Shown: positions 36,023 to 44,620, counted from the stretch's first letter. The stretch: DNA of 64,000 bases from DATJKD01 sp963834855 (GCA_963834855.1 CAWIDH010000034.1:1-64000), one strand, 5' to 3'. Translations and numbers: made by a program. The notes: a model not told the origin generated them from the letters alone.

Positions 36023-38401
36023 ATGTCCAGGGAGGCGGTGACGGCGGCCCCTGAGCTCGCGGGCCGACTGGCCCAACGGCAGTTCCGCCAGATGATCGAC
36101 GCGCTGCCCGCGGCGATCTACACCACCGACACCGAGGGCCGCATCACGTACTGCAACCCGGCCGCGATCGAGCTTTGGGGCCGCACACCGGACATCGGAA
36201 CGGACCGATGGTGCGTCAGCTGGAAGCTGTACCGACCGGATGGAACAGATCTGCCCCATGCCGAATGTCCCATGGCCCTCGCCCTGAAGGAGGGTCGCGC
36301 AATTCGCGGCGAGGAGGTGATCGTCGAACGTCCGGACGGAAGCCGCATCGCGTGCATGCCCTATCCAACGCCGCTGCGCGATGAGGATGGCCGCATCGTC
36401 GGTGCGATCAACATGCTCGTGGATATCAGCGACCGCAAACGCGCGGAGGAGAACCTGCGCGAGAGCGAGCAGCGATTCTCGCGGTTCATGCACAACCTCC
36501 CCGGGCTCGCCTGGATCAAGGATCTCCAGGGACGCTACGTCTATGCCAACGAGGCCGCCGAAACGGCCTTCGACACGCCGCTCCGCGACCTCGTCGGCCG
36601 CACGGATCACGAGATATTTCCGCCGGAGACCGCGGCCGCGTTCACGGCGAATGACCGGCAGGTGCTCGGCAGCGACGCGGGCATCCAGGCGACTGAGACG
36701 CTCGAGCACGGCGACGGAACGATTCACTACTCCATCGTCAGCAAGTTCCCGATCCCCGGCCGCGACGGCACGACCGCCCTGATCGGCGGCGTCGCCTTCG
36801 ACGTTACGGAGCTCACGCAGGCGGAGGAGGCGCTGCGTCGCAGCGAAGCCTGGTTCCGGGCGCTCGCGGAAGCCTCCCCGGCGCTCATCTGGCGCATCGA
36901 TCCCGACGGTCACTTTACGTACGTCAATCCACAGCATCTCGATTTCTTTCGCAGGACGGAGGACGAGCTTCTCAACGAGGGTTGGTTGCCGTTGCTGCAT
37001 CCCGATGACGCGGCTGGCTACATGGCCGCCGTCGACGCGGCGCGGCTGGGACGCGCGCGGCTGCAGGCCGTCGCGCGGGTCCGGCACGGCCAGGGGGACT
37101 GGCGCTGGGTCGAGTCCTACGCCCTGCCCTTGTCCGGCGACGACGGCGAGTACCTGGGCCATGTCGGTACCTCGCTCGACGTCACCGAGCGCAAGCAGTT
37201 CGAGAACGCCCTGTCCGAGGCCGCCAGCCGCAAGGACGAATTTCTCGCGATGCTCGCGCACGAGCTGCGCAATCCGCTTGCGCCCATCCGCAACTCCATC
37301 GAGATCGTGCGCCGCATTGCCGCGTCGGACGCCCCCGAGGCCGGGCATCGGGCTACGGACGCATCGACCTTGCGCTCACGCGAAGAAGCCGGGGCGGCGC
37401 TCGAGTCCGTGGTGCAGACCCTCGAGCGACAGGTCAACCAGCTGGTCAGGCTGGTGGACGACCTGCTCGACGTGAGCCGCATCAGTCGCGGCCGGATCGA
37501 ACTGCGCCGCGAGCGGGTCGATCTCGCGTCCGTCGTACACCACACCGTCGAGGCCGTGCTCCCGCTGTGCAGGGGCATGGACCAGGAACTCACGGTCACG
37601 CTCCCTCGGGATTCCGTTTACGTCAATGCCGACCCGGCGCGGCTGGCGCAGATCGTCGGGAACCTCCTCAGCAACGCCTGCAAGTACACCGACAAGGGGG
37701 GTCGTATCTGGTTGACGGTCACGCTCGAGGAAGCGTCGCGGCCGGCTGGCGTGGTGATTCGCGTTCGCGACAGCGGCATCGGCATCGCGACGGAGCAATT
37801 GCCGCGCATCTTCGACATGTTCGTGCAGGTCGATACGTCGCTCGAGCGCGCCGGCAGCGGGCTCGGCATCGGCCTCACGCTGGTCAAGACCCTTGTGGAC
37901 ATGCACGGCGGAACGGTCGAGGTCTCGAGCGACGGAATCGGCAAGGGCAGCGAGTTCGTCGTCCGCCTGCCGATCATCGCGGACTCGCCCGCACCGGCGA
38001 CGCGACTACCGCGCGACGTGCCTGCAGTCGCCGCGTCCCGCCGCATACTCGTCGTCGACGACAACCGGGACTCGGCGGATTCCCTCGCCACACTGCTGCG
38101 GCTGAGCGGTCATGAGACGCTCGCCGTCTACGACGGTCTCGAGGCGGTCGAGGCGGCGTCGACCTTCCGACCCGACGTGATCCTGCTCGACATCGGGCTG
38201 CCGAAGCTCAACGGCTTCGAAGCCGCGCGCCGGATCCGCGAACAGCGAACCGATAAGGGTCTCATGCTCGTAGCCCTGACCGGTTGGGGCCAGGACTCGG
38301 ACCGGCGAGCGTCCAGGGACGCCGGGTTCGATGCCCACCTGGTGAAGCCGGTCGACGACGTCACGCTTGCCCGGGTGCTCGCCGAACACGGCGCTCTCTA
38401 G
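36023..38401 (+). CDS. hybrid sensor histidine kinase (3 PAS - HisKA - HATPase - REC)
   Basis: 792-aa cytoplasmic sensor; no membrane segment seen. Start MSREAVTAAPELAG after AGGAGCA. Three PAS domains at about 20-145, 155-270 and 280-395. HisKA H-box FLAMLAHELRNPLAPIRNSI near residue 415; N-box NLLSNACKYTDKGG; G1 VRDSGIGIA; G2 GSGLGIGLTLVKTLVDMHGG. C-terminal receiver with ILVVDDNRDSADSL and phospho-acceptor Asp in VILLDIGLP, Lys in AHLVKPVD. Signal unknown; PAS domains suggest a redox or small-molecule cue. Confidence 0.95.
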   Translation: MSREAVTAAPELAGRLAQRQFRQMIDALPAAIYTTDTEGRITYCNPAAIELWGRTPDIGTDRWCVSWKLYRPDGTDLPHAECPMALALKEGRAIRGEEVIVERPDGSRIACMPYPTPLRDEDGRIVGAINMLVDISDRKRAEENLRESEQRFSRFMHNLPGLAWIKDLQGRYVYANEAAETAFDTPLRDLVGRTDHEIFPPETAAAFTANDRQVLGSDAGIQATETLEHGDGTIHYSIVSKFPIPGRDGTTALIGGVAFDVTELTQAEEALRRSEAWFRALAEASPALIWRIDPDGHFTYVNPQHLDFFRRTEDELLNEGWLPLLHPDDAAGYMAAVDAARLGRARLQAVARVRHGQGDWRWVESYALPLSGDDGEYLGHVGTSLDVTERKQFENALSEAASRKDEFLAMLAHELRNPLAPIRNSIEIVRRIAASDAPEAGHRATDASTLRSREEAGAALESVVQTLERQVNQLVRLVDDLLDVSRISRGRIELRRERVDLASVVHHTVEAVLPLCRGMDQELTVTLPRDSVYVNADPARLAQIVGNLLSNACKYTDKGGRIWLTVTLEEASRPAGVVIRVRDSGIGIATEQLPRIFDMFVQVDTSLERAGSGLGIGLTLVKTLVDMHGGTVEVSSDGIGKGSEFVVRLPIIADSPAPATRLPRDVPAVAASRRILVVDDNRDSADSLATLLRLSGHETLAVYDGLEAVEAASTFRPDVILLDIGLPKLNGFEAARRIREQRTDKGLMLVALTGWGQDSDRRASRDAGFDAHLVKPVDDVTLARVLAEHGAL

Positions 38402-38471
38402 AACCTGCGAGCACAACGGTACCGCTTTACAGTTCGCCGCGACCGCGCGGCGCGCAAGCGTTGCGTCGCGA

Positions 38472-38858
38472 TCAGCGCGTAACCGACGGTTCCAGGCGAA
38501 GTGACTCCGCCCGCGATCGGGCTGCGCCCAGATCGTCGTCCGCGCGATGCTTGCACGCCTGCTGCTCCTCGGCCGCCAGCGCCTCGCAGGCTTCCACGGC
38601 AGCCTTGTGCGCGGCTTCCGCGTCGGCGATCGCCACGTCGTACTGCGACCTGCCCGCCTGCCGCGGCGCGTCGGTCGCCGGCGTGCCGGGCGGGTAGCTC
38701 TGCGCGACCTGCTCGCGTGCCTCGGTCATCGCCTCGTCGGCGGCATCCTGCTGGGCGGCGACCTCATCCTGCGTCTCGCCCGGCGACTCCGCGCGGTTGC
38801 AGCCGACGACGAACAGTGCGCCTGCGAGCGTCGCAAGCACCAGGTTTCGTGATTGCAT
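38472..38858 (-). CDS. small lipoprotein, paralog A (sigma54-controlled)
   Basis: 128 aa. Start MQSRNLVLATLAGALFVV, lipobox VVGC-NRAESP. The mature chain is short, charged and helical (DEVAAQQDAADEAMTEAREQ; DAEAAHKAAVEACEALAAEE). It is a clear paralog of the gene at 39978-40334: same CNRAESP start, same central EYD/QYD(V/L)AIA(D/E)A segment and same C-terminal cysteine pattern. A perfect sigma54 promoter lies 47 bp upstream. Function unknown, likely envelope stress. Confidence 0.8.
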   Translation of the reverse strand: MQSRNLVLATLAGALFVVGCNRAESPGETQDEVAAQQDAADEAMTEAREQVAQSYPPGTPATDAPRQAGRSQYDVAIADAEAAHKAAVEACEALAAEEQQACKHRADDDLGAARSRAESLRLEPSVTR

Positions 38859-38904
38859 CTCGCTTCTCCGGGTCATTGCGGGCGGATTTGCCCATCGTCC
38901 GCGC

Positions 38905-38920
38905 TGCAATCGCTGTGCCA
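38905..38920 (-). promoter_or_regulatory. sigma54 promoter for lipoprotein A
   Basis: On the minus strand TGGCACAGCGATTGCA, matching TGGCACR-N4-TTGCW at every defined base. The -12 end is about 47 bp from the start codon. Identical, including the spacer, to the promoter of paralog B at 40381-40396. Confidence 0.88.
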
Positions 38921-39093
38921 GGTCAGCCTCGGCTGCGCGAGAGCACCGACGCCCAGCGACGATTCCGGCAGGCGTAGGTCGCGGGGCGCCCTCAAACGGG
39001 CGCGGTCTGTAACGATTTCAAGGAGCCGGTACGCTTTTTACAATCGGGTCGCGGCGCGTGCGCGAGTTGCGCAAGCGTGCGTGGTCGAGTGCC

Positions 39094-39129
39094 AAAAAAA
39101 GACCCCCGTCGGCGCTGCCGACGGGGGTC
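39094..39129 (-). terminator. intrinsic terminator with T7 tract (minus strand)
   Basis: GACCCCCGTCGGC / GCCGACGGGGGTC, 3-base loop, followed on the minus strand by TTTTTTT. It is a textbook terminator but no minus-strand protein gene lies immediately upstream, which is why a non-coding transcript is proposed. Confidence 0.88.
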
Positions 39130-39290
39130 GAGACAGGCGGTTCTGGGGGTTGGGGGCCGAACCGCCGTTTTTCCGGGAGTGTTACTCCCGGATTCCATCC
39201 TGACGCCGGACCGCAGCCCGGGCTGTCGGCGCCTTGCGACTGCTGGCGTCAGAAGCCACCTACATCCGCGGGTCATCCATATCCGACCTT
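39094..39290 (-). ncRNA. candidate structured small RNA
   Basis: Read on the minus strand, successive helices are TGACGCC/GGCGTCA (39251-39245 with 39207-39201, enclosing CAGCCCGGGCTG), CCGGGAGT/ACTCCCGG (39191-39184 with 39180-39173), GGCGGTTC/GAACCGCC (39166-39159 with 39143-39136) and a 13-bp terminator. No coding frame or downstream minus-strand gene fits an attenuator. The 5' end is a guess. I do not recognise a known RNA family. Confidence 0.5.
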
Positions 39291-39378
39291 ACCTCATCCG
39301 ATCGACCGATATCGCTGCTCAGCGCCATTAGGTGAAATGCAGCAGTCGCCAAGCAAACGCACAGTGCGCGAGGTCAGC

Positions 39379-39636
39379 ATGACAGCGATCGATCGGAAGC
39401 GAGCCTTCAACGCCCCGGAATCCATGTTCCGGCACCCTCGACTCGTCCTGCAGAGTCCGGAGCTTTCAGACGACGACAAGATCGTCGTGCTGCGCAACTG
39501 GAAACAGGGCCTCGTCCAGTTGCAGAAAGCCAGCGAGGAGGACATGCATAGCGGCGCCGGGCCGAGCGACGTGTCGACGCAGCTTGCGGCCGTCTCGCGG
39601 GCCATGAACGAGCTGAAGCTGGCACAAAGCGGCTGA
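39379..39636 (+). CDS. small conserved stress-type protein, unknown
   Basis: 85 aa, start MTAIDRKRAFNAPESMF preceded by GAGGT; an in-frame ATG at 39337 would add 14 residues. Soluble, helical: LSDDDKIVVLRNWKQGLVQL, then KASEEDM. I know similar short proteins beside stress genes in other proteobacteria but no defined function. It stands alone in its orientation among minus-strand lipoprotein and GlsB genes. Confidence 0.65.
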   Translation: MTAIDRKRAFNAPESMFRHPRLVLQSPELSDDDKIVVLRNWKQGLVQLQKASEEDMHSGAGPSDVSTQLAAVSRAMNELKLAQSG

Positions 39637-39695
39637 CTCGCCGCACCGACGCCGCGAGGCGTCTCACACCCTCGCCTCGCGGCGCCGCGGCGCCG

Positions 39696-39965
39696 TCATC
39701 GCGCCTTGCCCGTTCTCACCAGATTGACGATCAACAGCAGGATTACGGCCCCACCGAACGACACGAGGAGCCCCAGCAGGCTGAAATCCTGCTGGTTGAT
39801 CGTGCCCGCGCCCAAGAGCGGCGACAGCAGCCACCCGCCCAGCAACGCGCCCACTACGCCGACGACCACGTTAAGGACGATGCCCTGACGCGCGTCGGTC
39901 CGCATCACGAGACTGGCCAGCCAGCCGATGACGCCACCCACGATCAACCAGGCGATGAGGTTCAT
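39696..39965 (-). CDS. GlsB/YeaQ/YmgE-family membrane protein
   Basis: 89-aa protein, almost entirely hydrophobic: MNLIAWLIVGGVIGWLASLV with the family's Gly-rich first helix, then LNVVVGVVGALLGGWLL, then LVSFGGAVILLLIVNLVR. Often called transglycosylase-associated, a name with little support; it is a stress-induced inner-membrane protein. It is 12 bp downstream of lipoprotein B and so under the same sigma54 promoter. Confidence 0.9.
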   Translation of the reverse strand: MNLIAWLIVGGVIGWLASLVMRTDARQGIVLNVVVGVVGALLGGWLLSPLLGAGTINQQDFSLLGLLVSFGGAVILLLIVNLVRTGKAR

Positions 39966-39977
39966 GTGATTCCCCTG

Positions 39978-40334
39978 TCACTGCGACTTGAGTGATTCGG
40001 CGCGTGTCTTTTCCGCGGCCAGTTCCTCGTCCGCGCGTTGCTTGCAGACCTCCTGCTCGCTGCCCGACATCGCCTCGCAGGCCTCCAGGGCCACCTTGTG
40101 CTTGCCGTCCGCTTCCGCGATCGCGAGGTCGTATTCGTTCTGGGCGACCTGCCCCGGAGAGGCCTGGCCATAGTTCGCGGCCAGGTCTTCGCGAGCCTCC
40201 GCCGACTGCTCGGCGGACTCCTGCTGTGCGGCCGCGACGTCCTCCTGGACCTCCTGCGGCGATTCGGCGCGATTGCAGCCGAACGCGAGCAGGCTTCCAG
40301 CGAGGGCAGTATAGATCAGTTTTCGTGTCTGCAT
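39978..40334 (-). CDS. small lipoprotein, paralog B (sigma54-controlled)
   Basis: 118 aa. Start MQTRKLIYTALAGSLLAFG, lipobox FGC-NRAESP. Mature part helical and charged (QEDVAAAQQESAEQSAEARE; NEYDLAIAEADGKHKVALEA) with one pair of later Cys (EACEAMSGSEQEVCKQR). Paralog of 38472-38858. First gene of an operon with the GlsB-like gene. A sigma54 promoter identical to that of paralog A lies 46 bp upstream. Confidence 0.8.
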   Translation of the reverse strand: MQTRKLIYTALAGSLLAFGCNRAESPQEVQEDVAAAQQESAEQSAEAREDLAANYGQASPGQVAQNEYDLAIAEADGKHKVALEACEAMSGSEQEVCKQRADEELAAEKTRAESLKSQ

Positions 40335-40380
40335 TGCGCGCTCCTTGCATTGCCTGGGCGTCGTTACCCACCTGGGAGGA

Positions 40381-40396
40381 TGCAATCGCTGTGCCA
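40381..40396 (-). promoter_or_regulatory. sigma54 promoter for lipoprotein B and GlsB-like gene
   Basis: Minus strand TGGCACAGCGATTGCA, full match to TGGCACR-N4-TTGCW, 46 bp from the start codon. Same 16 bases as in front of paralog A. Confidence 0.88.
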
Positions 40397-40548
40397 GTCC
40401 GGTACGAGTGCCACTTGCACGTTCGCTGCGCGGTCCCGGCCCGGAGGCGTGAAGAAATTTCACGTTGCCGTCCGGTCCGGTGTGGCATTTACCGCGCGGT
40501 CCGTATCCGGCGCGCAGTCGCGACGGGGAAATCCGGGCCGCGGCCGGC

Positions 40549-40564
40549 TGGCACGAAGATTGCT
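40549..40564 (+). promoter_or_regulatory. sigma54 promoter facing the DUF2188-like gene
   Basis: TGGCACGAAGATTGCT on the plus strand, full match to the consensus. It lies about 220 bp before the gene at 40784, leaving a long leader; the CHASE3 kinase 60 bp beyond that gene may be in the same transcript. Confidence 0.85.
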
Positions 40565-40783
40565 CCCCGGAAGGCAGTCGAGATCGCCGCGGCGACGCAA
40601 ATTGGACGAATCGAACGAGGTTTCCGGGAGTCGATCGGTGGCGGGTGTTGCTGCGTACCCAACCCGCCCGCCGACGCCGGTCGACTCCCGGGCCGGACAC
40701 GACGTGTTGAACCGCGACCTGTTCAGCAACCGCGGCGGGCTACGCCCCGAGTGTCGGCACGCGGGCCACAGGAGACGAAGCTG

Positions 40784-41035
40784 ATGCGAGCTTCGATCAT
40801 GGTCCGCTCGAGCTACCCCCCCATGTGGGGCGTCTACGACTACGATGTCGACGCGCGTTGCTGGGGCTTTCCTCACCGGCAGGACGCGATCGACTTCGCC
40901 CGCAAGCTCGCCGCCGGGCGCAACGCCGCGGTCGTCGAGATCTACTCGCGGCACGGCCAGCTGGTGTCCCGTGAGGAATACCGTGGCCGTGCGGAGCCGC
41001 CCGGCGAGGAGACCCCGCCCGTCGCAGGAGGCTGA
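40784..41035 (+). CDS. DUF2188-like small protein
   Basis: 83 aa, start MRASIMVRSSYPPMWG after AGGAGACGAAG. Single small domain: YDVDARCWGFPHRQDAIDF, ARKLAAGRNAAVVEIYSRHG, like the A..FA..LA..+..V.V...G pattern of DUF2188 proteins. Function unknown. Behind a sigma54 promoter and followed by the sensor kinase. Confidence 0.65.
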   Translation: MRASIMVRSSYPPMWGVYDYDVDARCWGFPHRQDAIDFARKLAAGRNAAVVEIYSRHGQLVSREEYRGRAEPPGEETPPVAGG

Positions 41036-41094
41036 CCGCCCGCGTTGGACAACGAGCCGCCGACCGCGGTAGAACCGCTGACGGGGGTACGCGG

Positions 41095-42541
41095 ATGGTG
41101 CGGTTCAGGTTTTGGCAGCTCGCGATCATCATCGCCGTGTCCGTCGGCTTCGTGGTCGCGTTGTTCACCGTCGCGGAGTTCGGCCGCGCGCGGCTCGCGG
41201 AGGCCGCAGACGACGTCCGCCACGCGCAGCAGCAATGGATCCGTGTCGTCGATCTGCAACAGATCCTGCTCGACGCGGAGTCCGGACACCGGGGCTACCT
41301 GCTCACCGGCGACCCGCGTCACCTCGCGCCCCTCGCGAACGCCCGCGAGCGGATCGACACGCTGGCCCGCGAGCTGGCAGCCGCCGACCTGGGCCGGGAT
41401 GAGCGGGTCGCCAAGGCGATCCGGCTGCTGCAGTCCGTCGCGGACAACAAGGTAACCGAGATGAACGCCTCGGTCGCGCTCTACCGGCAGCAGGGTCCCG
41501 TGGCGGCGCTCGCGATCGCGGACTCCGCCTCCGGGCAGGAGGTCATGGGGCGCTTCCGCGAGCTCGCCGGCATCACGCGGGATTACGAGCAGTCGCTGGT
41601 GGAGCGCTCGCTGCGCAACTGGGACCGCGAGCTGTCGGTCGTGCGCCGGCTCAACCTCGCGACGCTCGTCGTCGGCCTCATGCTGGCCGGGCTCGCCATT
41701 ACCGCCATGCTCCGCAATATGCGGCAGCGACACGATGCCGCCGTCGACCTGGCACGCCAGCATGACCTGCTCAAGGCCCAGGCGGACGCGCAGGCAGCGG
41801 AGCTCAACGAGCTCTACCGCCACCTGCAGCACGTCCAGGAGGAGGAGCGTGCGCGCCTGTCGCGCGGACTCCATGACGAGCTCGGTGGCGTACTGCTCGC
41901 GGCACGCATGGACGTGACCTGGATGCAGCACAATTCGCCGCACGACCCGGAGGAGTTCCAGGAACGCCTCGAGCGGGTTCGCCGGGCGCTCGATCAGGGC
42001 ATCGACCTGAAGCGGCGGGTGGTCGAGGAGCTGCGCCCGACGCTGCTCGACACGATGGGACTCGTCGCTGCGCTGCGCTGGCAGATCGAGGAGGCCTGCA
42101 AGCGCGCCGACCTCCGGTGCATCGAGAACTTCCCCGAGGTCGAGCCGCAGTTCAGCCGTGCCGGCGCGATCACGCTGTTCCGCGTGGTGCAGGAAGCGCT
42201 CGCCAACGTGCTGAAGCACGCGCGGGCCAAGGAAGTGTCGGGTCGCGATGGAAATGACGGACGAGCACGTCGTGCTGACCATCAGCGACGACGGTGTCGG
42301 CTCCACCACGGAGGCCCTCGGCAAGCCAAAGTCGCACGGCATCGCCGGGATGCGCCACCGCGTCCACGTGCTCGGCGGCCGGCTCGACATCGCTACGTCA
42401 CCGGGGCGCGGCACTCATGTGCGCGTGGAGGTTCCGCTGGCCAGCGTGATGCAGCCGACGGGCGTCGATGCGGGTACATCCGGCGTTTTCGCCGCCATCC
42501 CCTGGGCCGAGCGGAGCGACTCGGCCGCTGCAGCCTCATGA
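41095..42541 (+). CDS. CHASE3 sensor histidine kinase (NarX-like), frameshifted
   Basis: Membrane sensor: helix 1 (FWQLAIIIAVSVGFVVALF), a periplasmic CHASE3 region with ESGHRGYLLTGDPRHL, helix 2 (LATLVVGLMLAGLAITAML) near residue 200, then HisKA_3 with EEERARLSRGLHDELGGVL (phospho-His) and the N-box region FRVVQEALANVLKHARAKEV. At a GGG run (42240-42242) the frame breaks; the ATPase G-boxes (TISDDGVGSTTEALG, HGIAGMRHRV, SPGRGTHVRVEVPL) continue in the +1 frame to a stop at 42541. Removing one G restores a kinase of about 482 aa. Uncorrected, the frame runs to 42567 with unrelated sequence. Confidence 0.85.
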
Positions 42542-42925
42542 AGCGCGGGCGGCGGCAAGCTCCGTGAGTATGCCGGGCAGGCGCTCGTAGTCACGCGACT
42601 TGTCGAGGAAGTGCCGCGCGCCGAGCGCGAGCGCCGATTCGCGGTAGGTGCCCAGGGCGAAATTCGTCAGCACCACCACGTCCGGCCGCTTCGCCATCCT
42701 GCGCATCGCGCGCAGGACGCCGAACCCGGTCCCGCTGCGCAGCTGCAGGTCCAGGATCACCACGTCGACGTTGCCGTGGTTCACCGCCTCGATCGCATCG
42801 GCCTCCGAGCCGACGCTCTCCGCCACGCTGACCCCCGCCACGTTGTTGATGATGCTGGCGATCAGATTGCAGATGACCGTCGAGTCCTCGACGAGCAGTA
42901 CCTGCAGATCCGGACCGTCTGTCAT
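42536..42925 (-). CDS. single-domain response regulator (CheY-like)
   Basis: 129 aa, start MTDGPDLQVLLVEDS. Receiver only: acidic pocket LLVEDSTVICNL, phospho-acceptor Asp in VDVVILDLQLRSGTG, Thr in VVVLTNFA, Lys in HFLDKSRDYERLP. No output domain, so it either relays phosphate or acts by protein contact. Last gene of a minus-strand regulatory set; its 3' end overlaps the convergent kinase gene by 6 bp. Confidence 0.9.
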   Translation of the reverse strand: MTDGPDLQVLLVEDSTVICNLIASIINNVAGVSVAESVGSEADAIEAVNHGNVDVVILDLQLRSGTGFGVLRAMRRMAKRPDVVVLTNFALGTYRESALALGARHFLDKSRDYERLPGILTELAAARAS

Positions 42926-42954
42926 GACGCGATCGTCATGGGCGACCCATGCGC

Positions 42955-43593
42955 CTACTGGATGATCTCGTTGCGCAACGCATAGCTCGTCAGGTCCGCG
43001 TTGCTCTTCATGCGCATCTTCTCGAGGATGCGCGTGCGATAGGTGCTCACGGTCTTGACCGAGAGGCACAGCTCGCGGCCGATCTCCGAGACGCCGTGGC
43101 CCGCGGCCAGCTTGCCGAAGATCTGGAACTCCCGGTCGGACAGCAGGCTGTGCAGGGGCTTGTCCGCCTGGTCGAGGTCGAGCAGCAGCAGCTCCGCGAG
43201 GCTGTCGCTCACGTAGCGACGGCCCTGCAGCACCATGCGCACGGCCTTGAGCAGCTCTTCAGGCGCGCAGTCCTTGGCGATGTAGCCGGAGGCGCCCGCC
43301 CGCAGGACGTTGAGTGCGTACTGACGCTCCGGGTAGCCGGAGAGCACCAGCACCCGCGTACCCGGATGGCCCGAACGCACGTGGCGCAGGATGTCGAGCC
43401 CGCTGCGGTCGGGCATGTTTATGTCGAGGACGAGGAGATCCCATTCGCTGCGCTGCAGGCAGCTGAGCGTTTCGTTGCCGGACGCGGCCTCGCCGATGTC
43501 CGCCGCGGACAGCGACTGCACCAGGAACTGGCGCAGTCCGGCACGGAACAGGGCATGGTCATCGGCAATCAATACGCGCGCCATCGTCGACAT
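42955..43593 (-). CDS. NarL/FixJ-family response regulator
   Basis: 212 aa from MSTMARVLIADDH. Receiver with DDHALFRAGL, Asp in LLVLDINMPDRSGLDIL, Lys in GYIAKDCAPEEL. C-terminal LuxR-type helix-turn-helix: LSDREFQIFGKLAAGHGVSE, then LSVKTVSTYRTRIL. Natural partner for the HisKA_3 kinase at 41095. 7 bp downstream of the sigma54-activator gene. Confidence 0.94.
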   Translation of the reverse strand: MSTMARVLIADDHALFRAGLRQFLVQSLSAADIGEAASGNETLSCLQRSEWDLLVLDINMPDRSGLDILRHVRSGHPGTRVLVLSGYPERQYALNVLRAGASGYIAKDCAPEELLKAVRMVLQGRRYVSDSLAELLLLDLDQADKPLHSLLSDREFQIFGKLAAGHGVSEIGRELCLSVKTVSTYRTRILEKMRMKSNADLTSYALRNEIIQ

Positions 43594-43600
43594 CCTCGCG

Positions 43601-44620
43601 TCAGGTCTCGCCCGCCGGACAGGCATAACGATTGAGCTTGTTATACAACGTTTTGACGCTGCAACCCAAGACGTCCGCCGTGCGCCGCTTGTTGCCGGAA
43701 AAGCGCTCCAGCGTCGCCTCGATCAGCGCTCGCTCGACATCGCTCAGACGCGATCCTATGCGCACGCGCAATTCGTCGCGGTGGGCGACGGCAGACGGCT
43801 CCGCGGGCGCGGTCAGGTCCGCCGCCCGGCCGATGGCCGCGCCCAGGTCCACGTCGTGATCGCTCAGGATGTAGGCGTACTCGACGGCGTGCTTCAGCTC
43901 GCGCACGTTGCCGGGCCAGGTGTGGCGGCGGGCGGCGTCGAGCGAGCTGTCGGTAAAGCGTTTCGAAAGGCCCGAGTCCGCGTTCAACCGCCGGAGGAAG
44001 AGCTCGGCCAGCTCGACCACGTCGTCGCCGCGCTCGCGCAGCGGCGGCAGCTCGATGGGGAAGACCGCGATGCGGTAATAGAGATCCTCGCGCAGCTTGT
44101 TCTCCCTGACCGCGCTGGCCGGCGTCCGGTTCGTCGCAGCGACGAACCGCACGTTGGTCGACAGCTCCCGGGTTCCCCCGACGCGGAAATACCGCTGAGT
44201 CTCGAGGAAGCGCAGCAGCGGCGGCTGGATCTCCAGCGGCATCTCGGCGATTTCATCCAGGAACAGCGTTCCGCCGCTCGCCCGGCCGGCGATGCCGTCA
44301 TGCGTGCGCGTCGCGCCCGTGAAGCTGCCTTTCTCGTAGCCGAAGAGCTCGGCCTCGATCAGCGTGGCTGGAATCGCGCCGCAGTTCACCGCGTGCAGCT
44401 CGCCCGCCGCGCGGTTACTGCCGGCATGCAGTGCCTGGGCAACGAGCTCCTTGCCGGTGCCGCTTTCGCCGACCACGAGCACGGATGCCTCCGTCGCGGC
44501 TACGCGATCGATCATCGCGCGCACGCGGCGCATGGCATCGGACCGGCCGACCAGCGTCGTTCCCGCCGTCGTCGGCGCGCGGTCCGGACTGGTCTCGCGA
44601 CCGCCATCAAGTTCCATCAT
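43601..44620 (-). CDS. sigma54-dependent activator without receiver domain
   Basis: 339-aa NtrC-type AAA+ activator. It lacks an N-terminal receiver; the AAA+ domain starts almost at once (LVGRSDAMRRVRAMIDRV). Walker A VVGESGTGKELVAQ, sigma54-contact loop GYEKGSFTGA (GSFTGA instead of the usual GAFTGA), Walker B GGTLFLDEIAEM, sensor WPGNVREL. C-terminal Fis-type helix-turn-helix (SGNKRRTADVLGCSVKTLYN). Control must be by expression or by a partner, perhaps the neighbouring receivers. It lies among four sigma54 promoters and is the obvious candidate to fire them. Confidence 0.95.
   Translation of the reverse strand: MMELDGGRETSPDRAPTTAGTTLVGRSDAMRRVRAMIDRVAATEASVLVVGESGTGKELVAQALHAGSNRAAGELHAVNCGAIPATLIEAELFGYEKGSFTGATRTHDGIAGRASGGTLFLDEIAEMPLEIQPPLLRFLETQRYFRVGGTRELSTNVRFVAATNRTPASAVRENKLREDLYYRIAVFPIELPPLRERGDDVVELAELFLRRLNADSGLSKRFTDSSLDAARRHTWPGNVRELKHAVEYAYILSDHDVDLGAAIGRAADLTAPAEPSAVAHRDELRVRIGSRLSDVERALIEATLERFSGNKRRTADVLGCSVKTLYNKLNRYACPAGET

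Larger units (their letters stand above)
38859..39378. other. intergenic region with sigma54 promoter and RNA candidate
   Basis: About 520 bp without a protein gene. It contains the sigma54 promoter of lipoprotein A at one end and a chain of inverted repeats ending in a T-run on the minus strand (39094-39251), described separately. The plus side next to 39379 must carry the promoter of the small plus-strand gene, but none is clear. Confidence 0.5.
40335..40783. other. divergent intergenic region with two sigma54 promoters
   Basis: About 450 bp between the divergent lipoprotein B and DUF2188-like genes. A sigma54 promoter faces each way (40381-40396 minus, 40549-40564 plus). Between them is GTGAAGAAATTTCAC (40449-40463), a palindromic motif placed where an upstream activator site would be shared. 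No gene seen. Confidence 0.6.
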
